The notes: generated by a model not told the origin, from the letters alone. A DNA stretch of 64,000 nt from Weissella confusa (GCA_014332815.1 JACSZT010000007.1:62355-126354), one strand, 5' to 3'; numbered from the stretch's first letter, positions 46,000 to 55,206 are shown. Numbers and translations: made by a program.

Positions 46000-47172
46000 T
46001 TATGCAATAATATCGGTCTTTTCAACCATCCAAGCAGCTGCAGCCATGAGGACAATGAGTACCAACAAGACAATCAATTGAATTGTCCAGCTGTGCCACA
46101 ATCCAAAACCGTAACCAAACAAAGTTGGCCCAAACGCAGCCAATAGGTAGCCACCGGATTGTGCCATACCTGATAGTTCAGCCGTTCGCGTTGGTGTGGT
46201 TGTCTTAACTGAGAACATCGTTAACAAGTAAGGAAACAATGCCCCACCTGAGAATCCCATCAATAAGTTAACAATCAACCAAAACAAAAAACTGTGACCA
46301 TTGAATAAGATCATCCCCACCCCAACAAATGCAAAGGCAGAGAATCCCACCATAATCCAGCGACGTTGTTTGTTATTCCAACGTGTAAAGGCAGTTGGTA
46401 GTACAAACGTCAATGGCAATGTGATTAGCGTAAAGATACCTGATAGGTAACCAGCTGCTTCAGCCGATAACCCAGCTTGTTGCGCCATCGTTGGCAGCCA
46501 GGCCATCGCCGTGTAGTAATACAATGACTGTAACCCACCGTATGCCAACAAATACCACGCCCGCTTGTTACGCCAAATTGACGACTGTGCGCCGTCAGCT
46601 GGTCGTGGTTCTAGCACGTGATTTTGCTTTGTATTTGGTAGCCAAACAACCAAAGCAAGCACAATCAATACTGACAAAATCAAAATTAACGTTTGCCAAT
46701 TAGTTGCTCTGACAATTGGCACGGCTAAGGATGATGCCAGGATAGTCGCAATCGTCATCGCTAGTGAATACGTTGACGTATAACGACCAATTTGCGTTGG
46801 AAAATTTGCAACGACGGCACTGGGGAGCAACACATTCAACGTTGCAATACCGACGCCAATCAACACTGTTCCTAAAAACAAAAATGGCATCGAAATAATG
46901 CGTAATAATGATCCGACTGCCATTAACAATACGAAAATAGCGAACGACTTTTCAATCCCCCACTTTTGGCCAAATTTCGGTGCCAAGGGGGAAACAATGG
47001 CAAAACTCAAAAGTGGAATGGTTGTCAAAATACCCAATGAACTAACTGACACCCCCAACCCTTTCGCAACTTCACTAATAACTGGCGGAATTGATGTAAA
47101 CGGAATACGTAATATCATTCCCATCATCACAATGCCAGGCACCAAAAAAGGTGACTGATTCTTCTTTTGCAT
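46000..47172 (-). CDS. MFS transporter, CynX/NimT type
   Basis: 390 residues, 12 predicted transmembrane helices with a hydrophilic loop near 190-210. It resembles the CynX/NimT branch (cyanate, 2-nitroimidazole exporters): GMILRIPFTSIPPVISEVAKGLG at the start, GVGIATLNVLLPSAV, and the second-half SGGALFPYLLTMFSVKT. Substrate unknown. GAGGAGAG precedes the ATG. A monocistronic unit. Confidence 0.88.
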   Translation of the reverse strand: MQKKNQSPFLVPGIVMMGMILRIPFTSIPPVISEVAKGLGVSVSSLGILTTIPLLSFAIVSPLAPKFGQKWGIEKSFAIFVLLMAVGSLLRIISMPFLFLGTVLIGVGIATLNVLLPSAVVANFPTQIGRYTSTYSLAMTIATILASSLAVPIVRATNWQTLILILSVLIVLALVVWLPNTKQNHVLEPRPADGAQSSIWRNKRAWYLLAYGGLQSLYYYTAMAWLPTMAQQAGLSAEAAGYLSGIFTLITLPLTFVLPTAFTRWNNKQRRWIMVGFSAFAFVGVGMILFNGHSFLFWLIVNLLMGFSGGALFPYLLTMFSVKTTTPTRTAELSGMAQSGGYLLAAFGPTLFGYGFGLWHSWTIQLIVLLVLIVLMAAAAWMVEKTDIIA

Positions 47173-47237
47173 AATGAACTCTCCTCAATAGATGCTTCGC
47201 CATCTCTCTAAAACAGCTTATCCATTGTAAGTTAATA

Positions 47238-47270
47238 AAAAGCGCTGCACAACAACGTGCAACGCTTCAC
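47238..47270 (-). terminator. terminator after the hydrolase gene
   Basis: AAGCGTTGCAC and GTGCAGCGCTT arms with one G-T pair, then TTTTTA on the minus strand. Confidence 0.88.
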
Positions 47271-47279
47271 TAATGCTTT

Positions 47280-48245
47280 TTACTTAAAATACTTTGCCAA
47301 GAAATCAGCAACCTTTTGCTCATACTTAGCTGGGTTGGTTGCATATGATTGCACGTGTGAGGCACCTGGGACCAAGTACTTTTCCTTTGGTCCGTTTGAG
47401 GCGTCATACACTTGGTTCAAGAACTTCGTTGGCACAAACGTGTCATCCCCACCGTGAATAAACATCATTGGGCGCGTGTTCTTTTGCAACAACTTCAACG
47501 CGTCAGCTTCAGCGTAGTCATAACCAGCCAAAACCTTTGAGTACGTTGAAACCACTGGCAAGATAATCTTAGCCAACCACATTGGCAAACCATACATATC
47601 ACCCGCTTGGTATTCCAACTCGTCATAAACTGACGTGTAACCAGCATCTTCAATGTACGCCTTAACTTGCGCTGGTGGGTTCATTCCTGACAACATCATC
47701 GTCGTGGCACCACCCATTGAGGCACCCATCACCACGATTTGGCTATCTTGACCATTCTTGGTAATGACCTTACTAATCCATTGCTTGTAGTCCTTGGCAT
47801 CCAAGTAACCGAAACCGATGTACTTACCACCTGACTTACCTGACGCACGATCATCGGGCATCAACACGTTGTAGCCCATGTCATGGAACATTTGCCCATA
47901 AGGTGCCATTGCCTTGTGCTCCACACCAAATCCGTGAATCACAACAACCGTCTTGTTGGTCTTCTTTTCAGCTGGTACATAATTACCAACCAACTTAGTC
48001 CCGTCCTTAGCCGTCAAATGCCACGTTTGTGAATCCAACGCTAGGAACTCTTGTTGACGTGAATACAATGGATCCTTCTTCGTCAACACACCACTACCGA
48101 TAAAGTCCTTCTTCGCACGCACCTCGGCGACGTGGAAGAAATACCCACCAGCAGCACCAAGAATAACCGCCAATACAACCACGATTGAAACTACCCAAGT
48201 GATAATCTTACGTGGCGTTGACCAGCGCTTCTTTTGCTTAGCCAT
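47280..48245 (-). CDS. membrane-anchored alpha/beta hydrolase
   Basis: 321 residues. One hydrophobic segment at about 13-36 after a Lys/Arg-rich start anchors the enzyme with its domain outside. VVVIHGFGVEHK is the oxyanion strand, GASMGGATT the nucleophile elbow, with Asp in GGDDTFV and His in PGASHVQSY completing the triad. Related Firmicutes proteins are called YqkD-like or BAAT-type hydrolases; substrate unknown. Confidence 0.9.
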   Translation of the reverse strand: MAKQKKRWSTPRKIITWVVSIVVVLAVILGAAGGYFFHVAEVRAKKDFIGSGVLTKKDPLYSRQQEFLALDSQTWHLTAKDGTKLVGNYVPAEKKTNKTVVVIHGFGVEHKAMAPYGQMFHDMGYNVLMPDDRASGKSGGKYIGFGYLDAKDYKQWISKVITKNGQDSQIVVMGASMGGATTMMLSGMNPPAQVKAYIEDAGYTSVYDELEYQAGDMYGLPMWLAKIILPVVSTYSKVLAGYDYAEADALKLLQKNTRPMMFIHGGDDTFVPTKFLNQVYDASNGPKEKYLVPGASHVQSYATNPAKYEQKVADFLAKYFK

Positions 48246-48348
48246 ATTCGCTAACCTCTTACTCTTCTATAAATGTATAAGTGCAACCTGTCCATTATAA
48301 GGAAGAACACTAGAAAATAAAAGGTATACCCCGTTAAGCAAATAACGA

Positions 48349-48555
48349 CTACTTCATGTGCAACAATGAGTCGATCAACTTATCGCCCATTCGATCCAAG
48401 TACTGTCCTTGGCGTTCCCAAAGCGACTTGCCACGCAACGACTTCTCACTTTCAGCCGGCAATGGTTGATTTTGCGTCGTAATCGCCGCAACTGCCCCAA
48501 CAATCCAAACACCCAAGCTGAACACCACTAGTAATCTCACTAACTTCTTTCGCAT
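48349..48555 (-). CDS. small membrane-anchored protein, unknown
   Basis: 68 residues: a basic start (MRKKLVRLL), one membrane helix at about 6-25, then a polar tail ending RMGDKLIDSLLHM. The ATG at 48555 follows GGGGG by nine bases. No family recognised. It is separated from the hydrolase by 103 bases and divergent from pepF. Confidence 0.6.
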   Translation of the reverse strand: MRKKLVRLLVVFSLGVWIVGAVAAITTQNQPLPAESEKSLRGKSLWERQGQYLDRMGDKLIDSLLHMK

Positions 48556-48746
48556 GCCACAAGTCCCCCATTCCTTTTTGTTGTCTCTCAGTCTAGTCGC
48601 CAATTGTCAGGTTTTAGCAGGTTTTCGGTCACGATTGTGTAAATGTTTTGTTGCCAAATTCGGAACATGCCCATCATTATTTTTCTCAAAACCAGTCGCC
48701 ACTGTGCTAAACTATTAGAAAACTATGAGAAACACGGAGCACCAAC

Positions 48747-50555
48747 ATGAGCTATTCATTGAACTGGGATTTGGATCCCATCTACCCTGGTGGTATCGAA
48801 TCACCTGAGTTCGCTGCCAAGCTAACTTTACTCGATCAACAAATTAAGCAATTCGCGTCTGACGTGACTGCTTACGACCGTTTCACAGACACGGACTTCA
48901 GCAAGCTCGTCGCTTTGGTGAACGACGCGCAAGTGATTCGTTCAGGTTTGGGCACAGTGGCGCTATTCGTCAACGCCCTTTACTCAGCCGACTACACGAA
49001 CCCGGTTTACCGTCCCTACCAAACGAAGGTCTCACACTTGGAAGTTGCTTACCAAGCCCCATTGGACGCCTTTGCGAAGTTGTTGACGTCATTTGATGAT
49101 GAGACATTTGCTAAGGTCAGCACGTTGCCCGGCATCGCTGAAGTCGCCTTCCACTTGAACGAGTTGCGCGATGACGCTGCTCGCTTGTTGGATGACCGCG
49201 CCGAAGAATTGCTCAACAAGTTGCGTTTGGACGGATTGCAAGCCTGGTCAGAGCACTACGACACCATCTCATCTGGACTTTCAATGACCTACACGGATGA
49301 AAACGGCGACGAGCAAGCTTTGTCTGCGGGACAAGCTTTGAACCAATTGGACGGTTACCCAGACAATAAGGTGCGCGCCAACATCATGGCCAACTACGAA
49401 AAGATGTGGGGCAGCGCCGAAAACTTGGCCGCCGATACGATTAACCACTTAGCTGGTGCCCGATTGACGGAACAAGTTGCCCACGGTTACGAAAACCACT
49501 TGGATCAACCACTAGAGTTGAACCGTATGTCACGTGAGACATTGGACGCCATGTGGCAAATGGTCGATGACAACAAGCACATGTTTAAGGCGTACTTCGA
49601 TCGCAAGAAGGACTTGCTTGGTTTGACGGAGCTAGGTTGGCAAGACCAAGTCGCCCCTATCACAGATTTGGGTGACTACAAGCCAAGCACATTGTCATAT
49701 GATGAAGCGGCTGCGTTCATTATTAAGAATTTTGGCAAGTACTCACCTAAGATGGCCGCATTCGCGCAACACGCGTTTAAGAATCAATGGATTGAAGCGG
49801 AAGACCGTCCTGGTAAGACGCCAGGTGCCTGGATGGAAAGTGTGCCTGACATTCACGAGTCACGTATCATCACGACGTTTACAGGCTCTGTGAACGATGC
49901 AGCGACGATTGCCCACGAAATCGGTCACGGGTTCCACTCTTCAGTCTTGACGGACTTGCCAGTTTGGCGTGATGGTTATGCCATGAACGTTGCTGAGACC
50001 GCTTCAACGTTTGCTGAAATGCTGATTGCGGATGCCAACGTACAAGCGGCCCAATCAGATGCGGAAAAGGTTGTCTTGTTGGATGCGAAGATGACGAACC
50101 CAATTGCCATGTTCTTGAACATCCACGCCCGTTTCATCTTTGAAGACAACTTCTACACAGAGCGCAAGCAAGGCTTCGTCCCAGCTGCGCGTTTGAACGA
50201 ATTGATGGACGAGGCACAAAAGGTGGCCTTCGATGGTCTTTTGGATCACCGTCACCCACACTTCTGGTCATCAAAGTTGCACTTCTTCATTGATGACGTG
50301 CCATTCTACAACTTCCCATACACGTTCGGTTACTTGTTCAGCCAAGGCATCTATGCTTGGGCCCACACGCAAGATAATTTCGAAGAGGCTTACATCGCCT
50401 TGCTTCGCGATACGGCCAACATGTCAACGGAAGAATTGGCCCAAAAGCACCTTGGTGTCGATTTGACTAAGCCAGACTTCTGGCAAGCTGGTGCCGATTT
50501 GGTTAAGAAGGACATCGATGAATTCTTGGCTTTGTCAGAGCAATTTGTAAAGTAA
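48747..50555 (+). CDS. pepF: oligoendopeptidase F (M3 family)
   Basis: Cytoplasmic zinc peptidase that degrades oligopeptides. 602 residues: ATIAHEIGHGFHS holds the HExxH zinc site at about residue 390, with the third ligand Glu in NVAETASTFAEML. YTFGYLFSQGIYAW near the C-terminus is typical. CACGGAG precedes the ATG. Stands alone between convergent/divergent neighbours. Confidence 0.95.
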   Translation: MSYSLNWDLDPIYPGGIESPEFAAKLTLLDQQIKQFASDVTAYDRFTDTDFSKLVALVNDAQVIRSGLGTVALFVNALYSADYTNPVYRPYQTKVSHLEVAYQAPLDAFAKLLTSFDDETFAKVSTLPGIAEVAFHLNELRDDAARLLDDRAEELLNKLRLDGLQAWSEHYDTISSGLSMTYTDENGDEQALSAGQALNQLDGYPDNKVRANIMANYEKMWGSAENLAADTINHLAGARLTEQVAHGYENHLDQPLELNRMSRETLDAMWQMVDDNKHMFKAYFDRKKDLLGLTELGWQDQVAPITDLGDYKPSTLSYDEAAAFIIKNFGKYSPKMAAFAQHAFKNQWIEAEDRPGKTPGAWMESVPDIHESRIITTFTGSVNDAATIAHEIGHGFHSSVLTDLPVWRDGYAMNVAETASTFAEMLIADANVQAAQSDAEKVVLLDAKMTNPIAMFLNIHARFIFEDNFYTERKQGFVPAARLNELMDEAQKVAFDGLLDHRHPHFWSSKLHFFIDDVPFYNFPYTFGYLFSQGIYAWAHTQDNFEEAYIALLRDTANMSTEELAQKHLGVDLTKPDFWQAGADLVKKDIDEFLALSEQFVK

Positions 50556-50559
50556 TGCC

Positions 50560-50596
50560 AAAAACGCCTGCATTCAATTCAGAATGCAGGCGTTTT
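50560..50596. terminator. bidirectional terminator between pepF and ClC genes
   Basis: AAAACGCCTGCATTC and GAATGCAGGCGTTTT form a 15-pair stem with a six-base loop. Confidence 0.95.
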
Positions 50597-50606
50597 ACTA
50601 TGCTTA

Positions 50607-51869
50607 TTACTTCTTATCCAAAATCATCTTTGACGTTAGGATGGCAAGTGATACTGCCAAGCCCATTGGCATCAAAGCCGTGTAGTCCAAATGACTCACT
50701 TCGAACATCATGAACAAGGCCATCAATGGTGCTTGTTGCGAGGCAGCTAGCAATGCCGTGGCACCGATAACGGCTGCTTGGGCAACTGATGCACCAGGCA
50801 CCATCATGATGTAGCCGAAGCCAAGGATGGCACCGAATGATCCACCAATACCAATTGATGGTGCCAACGTACCACCATAGGCACCGGCCTTCAATGTGAA
50901 GACCGTAATGGCAGCCTTAAGCAACATCCCAATCAACAAGACCCCAATCACCTTCGTGCTCGTGCTGTTAATGGCGAATTCTGCCAAACCACGTCCGTTC
51001 CCCATAATTTGTGGGAAGAAGATGGCAACCACACCAGTTACGGCTGCAGCCAATGGCAATTGCCACAAGACTTGCACTTGCTTAGCCTTGGCCTTACCGC
51101 CGGCCCATTGGAAGGCCTTGCGGAAGTATGCACCCGCAACACCCATCAATGGTCCAACGACAATCACGAACGGAATCATACCCAACGTGAAGTGCTTATC
51201 AGGCACAAAGTAGTATGGGTGGAACCCGTGGACTGACATACCCACCCACATGGCAATCGTTGACATCGTCAAACTGACCGCAACTGAACGCTTTGACACG
51301 TTCTTGTGCAAGATTTCAACGGCGAACAACATACCAGTGATTGGCGCGATATAAATACCGGCGAAACCAGCACCCGCAGTTGCTGCAATCAACAAGCGAC
51401 GGTCGTCAGCCGTTAGTGAATCCATGTGCCAACGGCGGAGTAGCTTCTCCCAACGTTGGGCAAGCAAAGCACCAAGTTCACGAGGTGCCAATTCACGTCC
51501 AACTGATCCACCAGTTGCTACGTAGAAGACTTGCGTCACGGCGTGGACAACTGAAGGCCAGAATGGCATCTCATCCCCATCCATCGCCTTGTTGATTCCA
51601 ACCGTTGGCTTCATCTTCGTTTGCACAATGAACCAGACAATCGCCGCAATAATTCCACCAATCAATACTGATAAAAAGCGTTGTCCGCCAGCAATGTGCG
51701 TTGAAACTGGCATCAGCGTGTTTTCTTCAAATCCCAAGAAGAAGTGCTCAACCAGTTCCAAGAACAAGCTGAGCAACACTGAACTTAACCCTACAACAAT
51801 CCCCAAAATAACGGTAGATAGCGCCAAGACCCCCATCTTGTGGCGCTCGCTGTAAGTTTTCTCTTCCAA
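50607..51869 (-). CDS. ClC-family chloride channel/antiporter
   Basis: 420 residues, about ten helices. The ClC pore motifs are partly kept: GGSVGRELAPRE (gating Glu in the G-R-E motif at about 125) and YGGTLAPSIGIGG in the second half. The first selectivity motif GSGIP is not recognisable; the matching region reads VGINKAMDG, so ion selectivity may differ. Start is TTG, with GAGG upstream; the next Met is at residue 12. No regulatory CBS domains. Confidence 0.88.
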   Translation of the reverse strand: MEEKTYSERHKMGVLALSTVILGIVVGLSSVLLSLFLELVEHFFLGFEENTLMPVSTHIAGGQRFLSVLIGGIIAAIVWFIVQTKMKPTVGINKAMDGDEMPFWPSVVHAVTQVFYVATGGSVGRELAPRELGALLAQRWEKLLRRWHMDSLTADDRRLLIAATAGAGFAGIYIAPITGMLFAVEILHKNVSKRSVAVSLTMSTIAMWVGMSVHGFHPYYFVPDKHFTLGMIPFVIVVGPLMGVAGAYFRKAFQWAGGKAKAKQVQVLWQLPLAAAVTGVVAIFFPQIMGNGRGLAEFAINSTSTKVIGVLLIGMLLKAAITVFTLKAGAYGGTLAPSIGIGGSFGAILGFGYIMMVPGASVAQAAVIGATALLAASQQAPLMALFMMFEVSHLDYTALMPMGLAVSLAILTSKMILDKK

Positions 51870-51953
51870 AACAGTAACCTCATCTCAAATAATCGTTTAC
51901 AAAAAGTTATTATAACACTGATACAACGTCCTCACATGCGGACCTATTGAACA

Positions 51954-51990
51954 AAAATAACCGTTCAAGCTTACAAGTTTGAACGGTTAT
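51954..51990 (-). terminator. terminator of the XRE/Rossmann/Phd-like group
   Basis: ATAACCGTTCAA and TTGAACGGTTAT arms with a ten-base loop and T run on the minus strand. Confidence 0.94.
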
Positions 51991-51994
51991 CGGG

Positions 51995-52231
51995 TTAAAT
52001 CTCTTCAAAATCAGCGTCAATCGCAGTTTCCATGCGACTAATCACCGTACGCAAGACATTGTTTTCGCCCAAATACAACGCTTCCTTCATGCGGTTGTAC
52101 TCAGACGTTGGCAACATCACAACGCTCTCCTGTTCATCAGTTTCAATTTCATAAGCTACCTTGCGTTCAGTCACATCACGCAACAAGTCAAACAAATGCG
52201 CCTGAGCAAAATCTACTGTTAGCTTCTTCAT
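51995..52231 (-). CDS. Phd/YefM-like antitoxin-type protein without a toxin
   Basis: 78 residues arranged as a Phd/YefM antitoxin: a short N-terminal strand-helix (LTVDFAQAHLFDLLRDV), central strands (YEIETDEQESVVMLPTSEYNRM) and a C-terminal helical tail (LRTVISRMETAID). Such proteins bind DNA as dimers and neutralise RelE/Doc toxins with the tail. No toxin gene adjoins: upstream is a Rossmann protein and downstream a ClC gene. Fold call from pattern only. Confidence 0.65.
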   Translation of the reverse strand: MKKLTVDFAQAHLFDLLRDVTERKVAYEIETDEQESVVMLPTSEYNRMKEALYLGENNVLRTVISRMETAIDADFEEI

Positions 52232-52262
52232 GTTAATCTACCTCCGAAAACCTCGAGCAATC

Positions 52263-53105
52263 TTACTTCACTAAATAGACACGCTCATCAATCAAGTCGA
52301 ATGATTGGTGGTGCGCGTTCAATGCGGGTACTTCTTCTAACTCGGCTTCGTGCCAGAAGACATCCGAGTCCGTTGCCCCGTCCTTTTCACCAATCACGAT
52401 GAAATCAAAATCAAAGCGGTATTGGTTATCACGGATGTATTGCAACACCTGCCAATCTGCATCGGTTGTGTCTGGCGCCCAACTCATAATAACCGTTGAG
52501 ACATTCTCACCGTACATATCCAACGCTGCGATGGCATCCATGTTTTCCACATCCGTCACCGGCTTAGCAGATGTTGGATCTGGTTGTGTGCGCCAATCCT
52601 CGTTGTCCGTCGCAATAATCTTTTGTTCCGGCGCAATCGCCTTCAAGCCGGCTGAGATATACCCATGACCAGCCATCAACTCCAATACAGGTTGGCCGTC
52701 CGTGTACGCTGACAAGTCACGCACAAAGTCACTTGAGACAAAGCCGTACATGCTGAAGTATTCGATTAACGCATCACGTAAATGGCGAAGCAAGAAGTCG
52801 ATATCTTCTAATGGTTCCGTTAACTCAAGCCAGAGCGCATTCCCAGCATCCGCGTTATCTGGGTATTGCGCCAAGACGTAATGTTGCAGTTCTGGAATGA
52901 CTGACTCTGGTACTTCCATCGTTGGCAATGCAGCTGGCAAATAACCCGCATTCAATTGTTCAAGCGTATCAATCGCTTGTTGCATGAGGTTGGCCATCGT
53001 GGGGATGTTTTGGTAACGGTCTAGATATGGCAACAGCTCACCAAGGTAGTCCATCTCAGTGAGCTGTTGGCCAGACCCAAACCGAATTGCTTGGTTTGTT
53101 GTCAT
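52263..53105 (-). CDS. SAM methyltransferase-like Rossmann protein, unknown substrate
   Basis: 280 residues. The middle carries a methyltransferase motif I, VLELMAGHGYISAGLKA (about 140-157), with an acidic end of the next strand (ATDNEDW). The N-terminal ~110 residues are helical and unassigned. The typical catalytic NPPY is absent; MSWAPDTTDADW occupies the corresponding place. It lies 15 bases after an XRE regulator. Function unknown. Confidence 0.7.
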   Translation of the reverse strand: MTTNQAIRFGSGQQLTEMDYLGELLPYLDRYQNIPTMANLMQQAIDTLEQLNAGYLPAALPTMEVPESVIPELQHYVLAQYPDNADAGNALWLELTEPLEDIDFLLRHLRDALIEYFSMYGFVSSDFVRDLSAYTDGQPVLELMAGHGYISAGLKAIAPEQKIIATDNEDWRTQPDPTSAKPVTDVENMDAIAALDMYGENVSTVIMSWAPDTTDADWQVLQYIRDNQYRFDFDFIVIGEKDGATDSDVFWHEAELEEVPALNAHHQSFDLIDERVYLVK

Positions 53106-53120
53106 GATAATATCCTCTAG

Positions 53121-53522
53121 TTAGAACAGGCTTTCTTGGTGGTTGCTACGCACATCATCCTCCGGCGTGTATGATACCGGGTTCAAGTATGAGTTAACAT
53201 ACTGGAAAATGTCGAAACGTTGCTGGTCAGTTAGTGGCTTACCGTTAAAGTCGATTTCCTTACCTGACAAGAACAGCAATGACAAGTCAGTCTTTTCTGA
53301 CATGGCACGGCCGACCAAGAAATCCATTGAAACATTGAAAAAATCCGCTAGCTTTCGAACTTCAATGTACGAAGGCGAACGGTCACCACGCTCCCAGTTT
53401 CCGATTTGCGCAGCTGTATTTGGTTTTTGCCCTGGTTCAAGGTGCTTATTCATCTCTTCAGCCAAGGTTTCCAATGTGATGTTGCGGCCTTTGCGCAACT
53501 CACGCAGACGATCTGGAAACAT
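53121..53522 (-). CDS. XRE-family regulator
   Basis: 133 residues: a lambda-repressor-like HTH at about 5-68 (RLRELRKGRNITLETLAEEM, then NTAAQIGNWERGDRSPS and KLADFFNVSMDFLVGR) and a C-terminal segment without a known domain (LTDQQRFDIFQYVNSYL). First gene of a three-gene group; it may regulate its own promoter, which contains DnaA-box matches. Confidence 0.9.
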   Translation of the reverse strand: MFPDRLRELRKGRNITLETLAEEMNKHLEPGQKPNTAAQIGNWERGDRSPSYIEVRKLADFFNVSMDFLVGRAMSEKTDLSLLFLSGKEIDFNGKPLTDQQRFDIFQYVNSYLNPVSYTPEDDVRSNHQESLF

Positions 53523-53605
53523 GTGCGTCGTTCTCCGTTTTCATAAAGTAGATTGGGCACGCTAAAAGCCCTAATATATTTCTATTTTAACGAACATTAA
53601 CCGAT

Positions 53606-53648
53606 TTTTCCACACCCAAATTGTGGAAAACCACTTATTTTATCCACA
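53606..53648. promoter_or_regulatory. cluster of DnaA-box matches upstream of the XRE gene
   Basis: Three 9-mers fit TTWTNCACA: TTTTCCACA (53606-53614), its inverse TGTGGAAAA (53622-53630) and the perfect TTATCCACA (53640-53648). A fourth, one mismatch away, follows at TGTGAATTA. They overlap the presumed -35 region of the XRE promoter. DnaA binding is inference. Confidence 0.6.
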
Positions 53649-53657
53649 CGCTGTGAA

Positions 53658-54506
53658 TTACGGCTTAACTGTCAACACAACCACGTTGACTGTCACAGCT
53701 GGTAATGGCGTAGCTTCCGCTGCCGCTTGGGCTTCTGGACGTGCACCCCAGTGCAATGGCGTCATGTGTAACAGATCAACATACAAGTCGGCTGGAATTT
53801 GCCATTGGTATGAAATCTCGGTTTGCGTGGCGTTTGGATAGTTCTCCATGAAGCGATCGACCACTTTTTGGTTACTGTACGTGTGATTTGGTGAATCCAC
53901 AGGGTACAACATTTCACGCAATTCGTGAAGATAACCTGATGATGGGACCACCTTCACCAACGTTCCCTCGGGCGCTAAGACACGCTTGAATTCTTCATAA
54001 GCACTTGGTGAGAAGAACTCCACGATACTATCAAAGCTATTGTCGTTAAATGGTAGGTTCGCTAAGTCGGCCACCGCAAAGAACGCATCTGTGTCCAATT
54101 GCGTTGCCAAGTTAACCCCTGCCTTAGAAATATCGAAACCAATGCCGGTATCGATGTTGCCACGCTTGGCTAGCAAACGGGCGAATGGCGTTCCTTCACC
54201 GGTTCCCACATCCATGATGCGTTGTGGGTCGGCTGGCAATTGGGCCGCAACTGCGTCCACAATGCCATCAAACAAACCGGCCGTCAAAACACGACGACGG
54301 GCCGCCAACATAGCATCATCATACTCCGTATTAACAGCGTGGTTCAAGAAATAAAGGGAACCCTTCTTATTAATGTCCAAGCGGTGGTTATGCGCACATA
54401 CCAAGGTATTACCTTCAACGTGGTCATAAGGCTCGCCATCTACGGTACAACGGAACATGTCCAAGTGTTCACTGACGAACTTAATCCCTTTTTCAATCTT
54501 CTTCAT
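53658..54506 (-). CDS. rlmA: 23S rRNA (guanine-N1)-methyltransferase, RlmA family
   Basis: 282 residues: an N-terminal zinc-ribbon-like region, then a class I methyltransferase with MDVGTGEGTPFARLL and FSPSAYEEFKRVLAPEGTLV, and the RlmA C-terminal motif LLHMTPLHWGA. RlmA methylates G745 or G748 in the exit tunnel. Of the usual zinc ligands, Cys20, Cys37 and His41 are kept, but the second Cys is replaced by Asp23. It overlaps tetR by 14 bases. Confidence 0.88.
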   Translation of the reverse strand: MKKIEKGIKFVSEHLDMFRCTVDGEPYDHVEGNTLVCAHNHRLDINKKGSLYFLNHAVNTEYDDAMLAARRRVLTAGLFDGIVDAVAAQLPADPQRIMDVGTGEGTPFARLLAKRGNIDTGIGFDISKAGVNLATQLDTDAFFAVADLANLPFNDNSFDSIVEFFSPSAYEEFKRVLAPEGTLVKVVPSSGYLHELREMLYPVDSPNHTYSNQKVVDRFMENYPNATQTEISYQWQIPADLYVDLLHMTPLHWGARPEAQAAAEATPLPAVTVNVVVLTVKP

Positions 54507-55086
54507 GTGATTCCTTCCTCATTGCTGCCCAGAGCATTTCATAGAGCTGTTCAAACTCTGCCTCATGTTCAACCTTGTCTGACTTCTGCCGTGCAAACGT
54601 GACAATCGACCCAAAGGCCATCGTCATGAATACTTGGACTGGCATGTCACGCAGTTCACCTGTCGCAACCCCCGCTGACAGCATCTCAGCAACCACATTT
54701 TGTTGCTGGTCAGCTGGATCAGCTGCCACGCGATTCAACACCGGACTGTCTGGCAACTGCTTAATTTGCGAAACCGTCGTCAATGTATCTGGTCTTTCAA
54801 CCGCGATGCGATACAGTGTCCGCAACCAGACACGCACCTTCCCAGCCAAATTTGGCTCGGCGGTTATTGATGTGACCAACATGTCACGCATAACTGCTTG
54901 CTCATGTTCAAAGACTTGCGTTAGCATATCAGCCTTATTATTAAAGTAAATATAGATGTTGGATTGCGAGATACCAACGGCCTTGGCGACCTTCGTTGTT
55001 GATAAACTAGCCGCCCCTTCAGTCACGATAATCTGTATCGCTGCCTGAATAATTGTCTCATACTTCGATTCATCTTTTTTCTTCAT
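54493..55086 (-). CDS. TetR-family repressor
   Basis: 197 residues: HTH at about 10-55 (AAIQIIVTEGAASLSTTKVA, then VGISQSNIYIYFNNKADML) and a helical ligand domain. It is divergent from an NmrA-like reductase, with two matching operators in the gap, so it almost surely represses both units. Inducer unknown; such pairs often respond to reactive electrophiles or quinones. Confidence 0.92.
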   Translation of the reverse strand: MKKKDESKYETIIQAAIQIIVTEGAASLSTTKVAKAVGISQSNIYIYFNNKADMLTQVFEHEQAVMRDMLVTSITAEPNLAGKVRVWLRTLYRIAVERPDTLTTVSQIKQLPDSPVLNRVAADPADQQQNVVAEMLSAGVATGELRDMPVQVFMTMAFGSIVTFARQKSDKVEHEAEFEQLYEMLWAAMRKESHEED

Positions 55087-55123
55087 GGTACTAATATAAC
55101 TGGTTTATTCTGAAACGACAACG

Positions 55124-55184
55124 TTGACAAAAGATAAGTTTATCTTTTATAATAAGTCCACCAATTAAAGATAGAGTTATCTTT
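55124..55184 (+). promoter_or_regulatory. promoter with two TetR-type operators
   Basis: TTGACA (55124-55129) and TATAAT (55148-55153) are separated by 18 bases that are exactly one palindrome, AAAGATAAGTTTATCTTT (55130-55147). A second copy, AAAGATAGAGTTATCTTT, lies at 55167-55184, downstream of the -10, 37 bases further on. Repressor binding would block both the polymerase and the start of the reductase transcript. Confidence 0.88.
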
Positions 55185-55206
55185 TAAGAAATAGAGGCTA
55201 TTAAAC

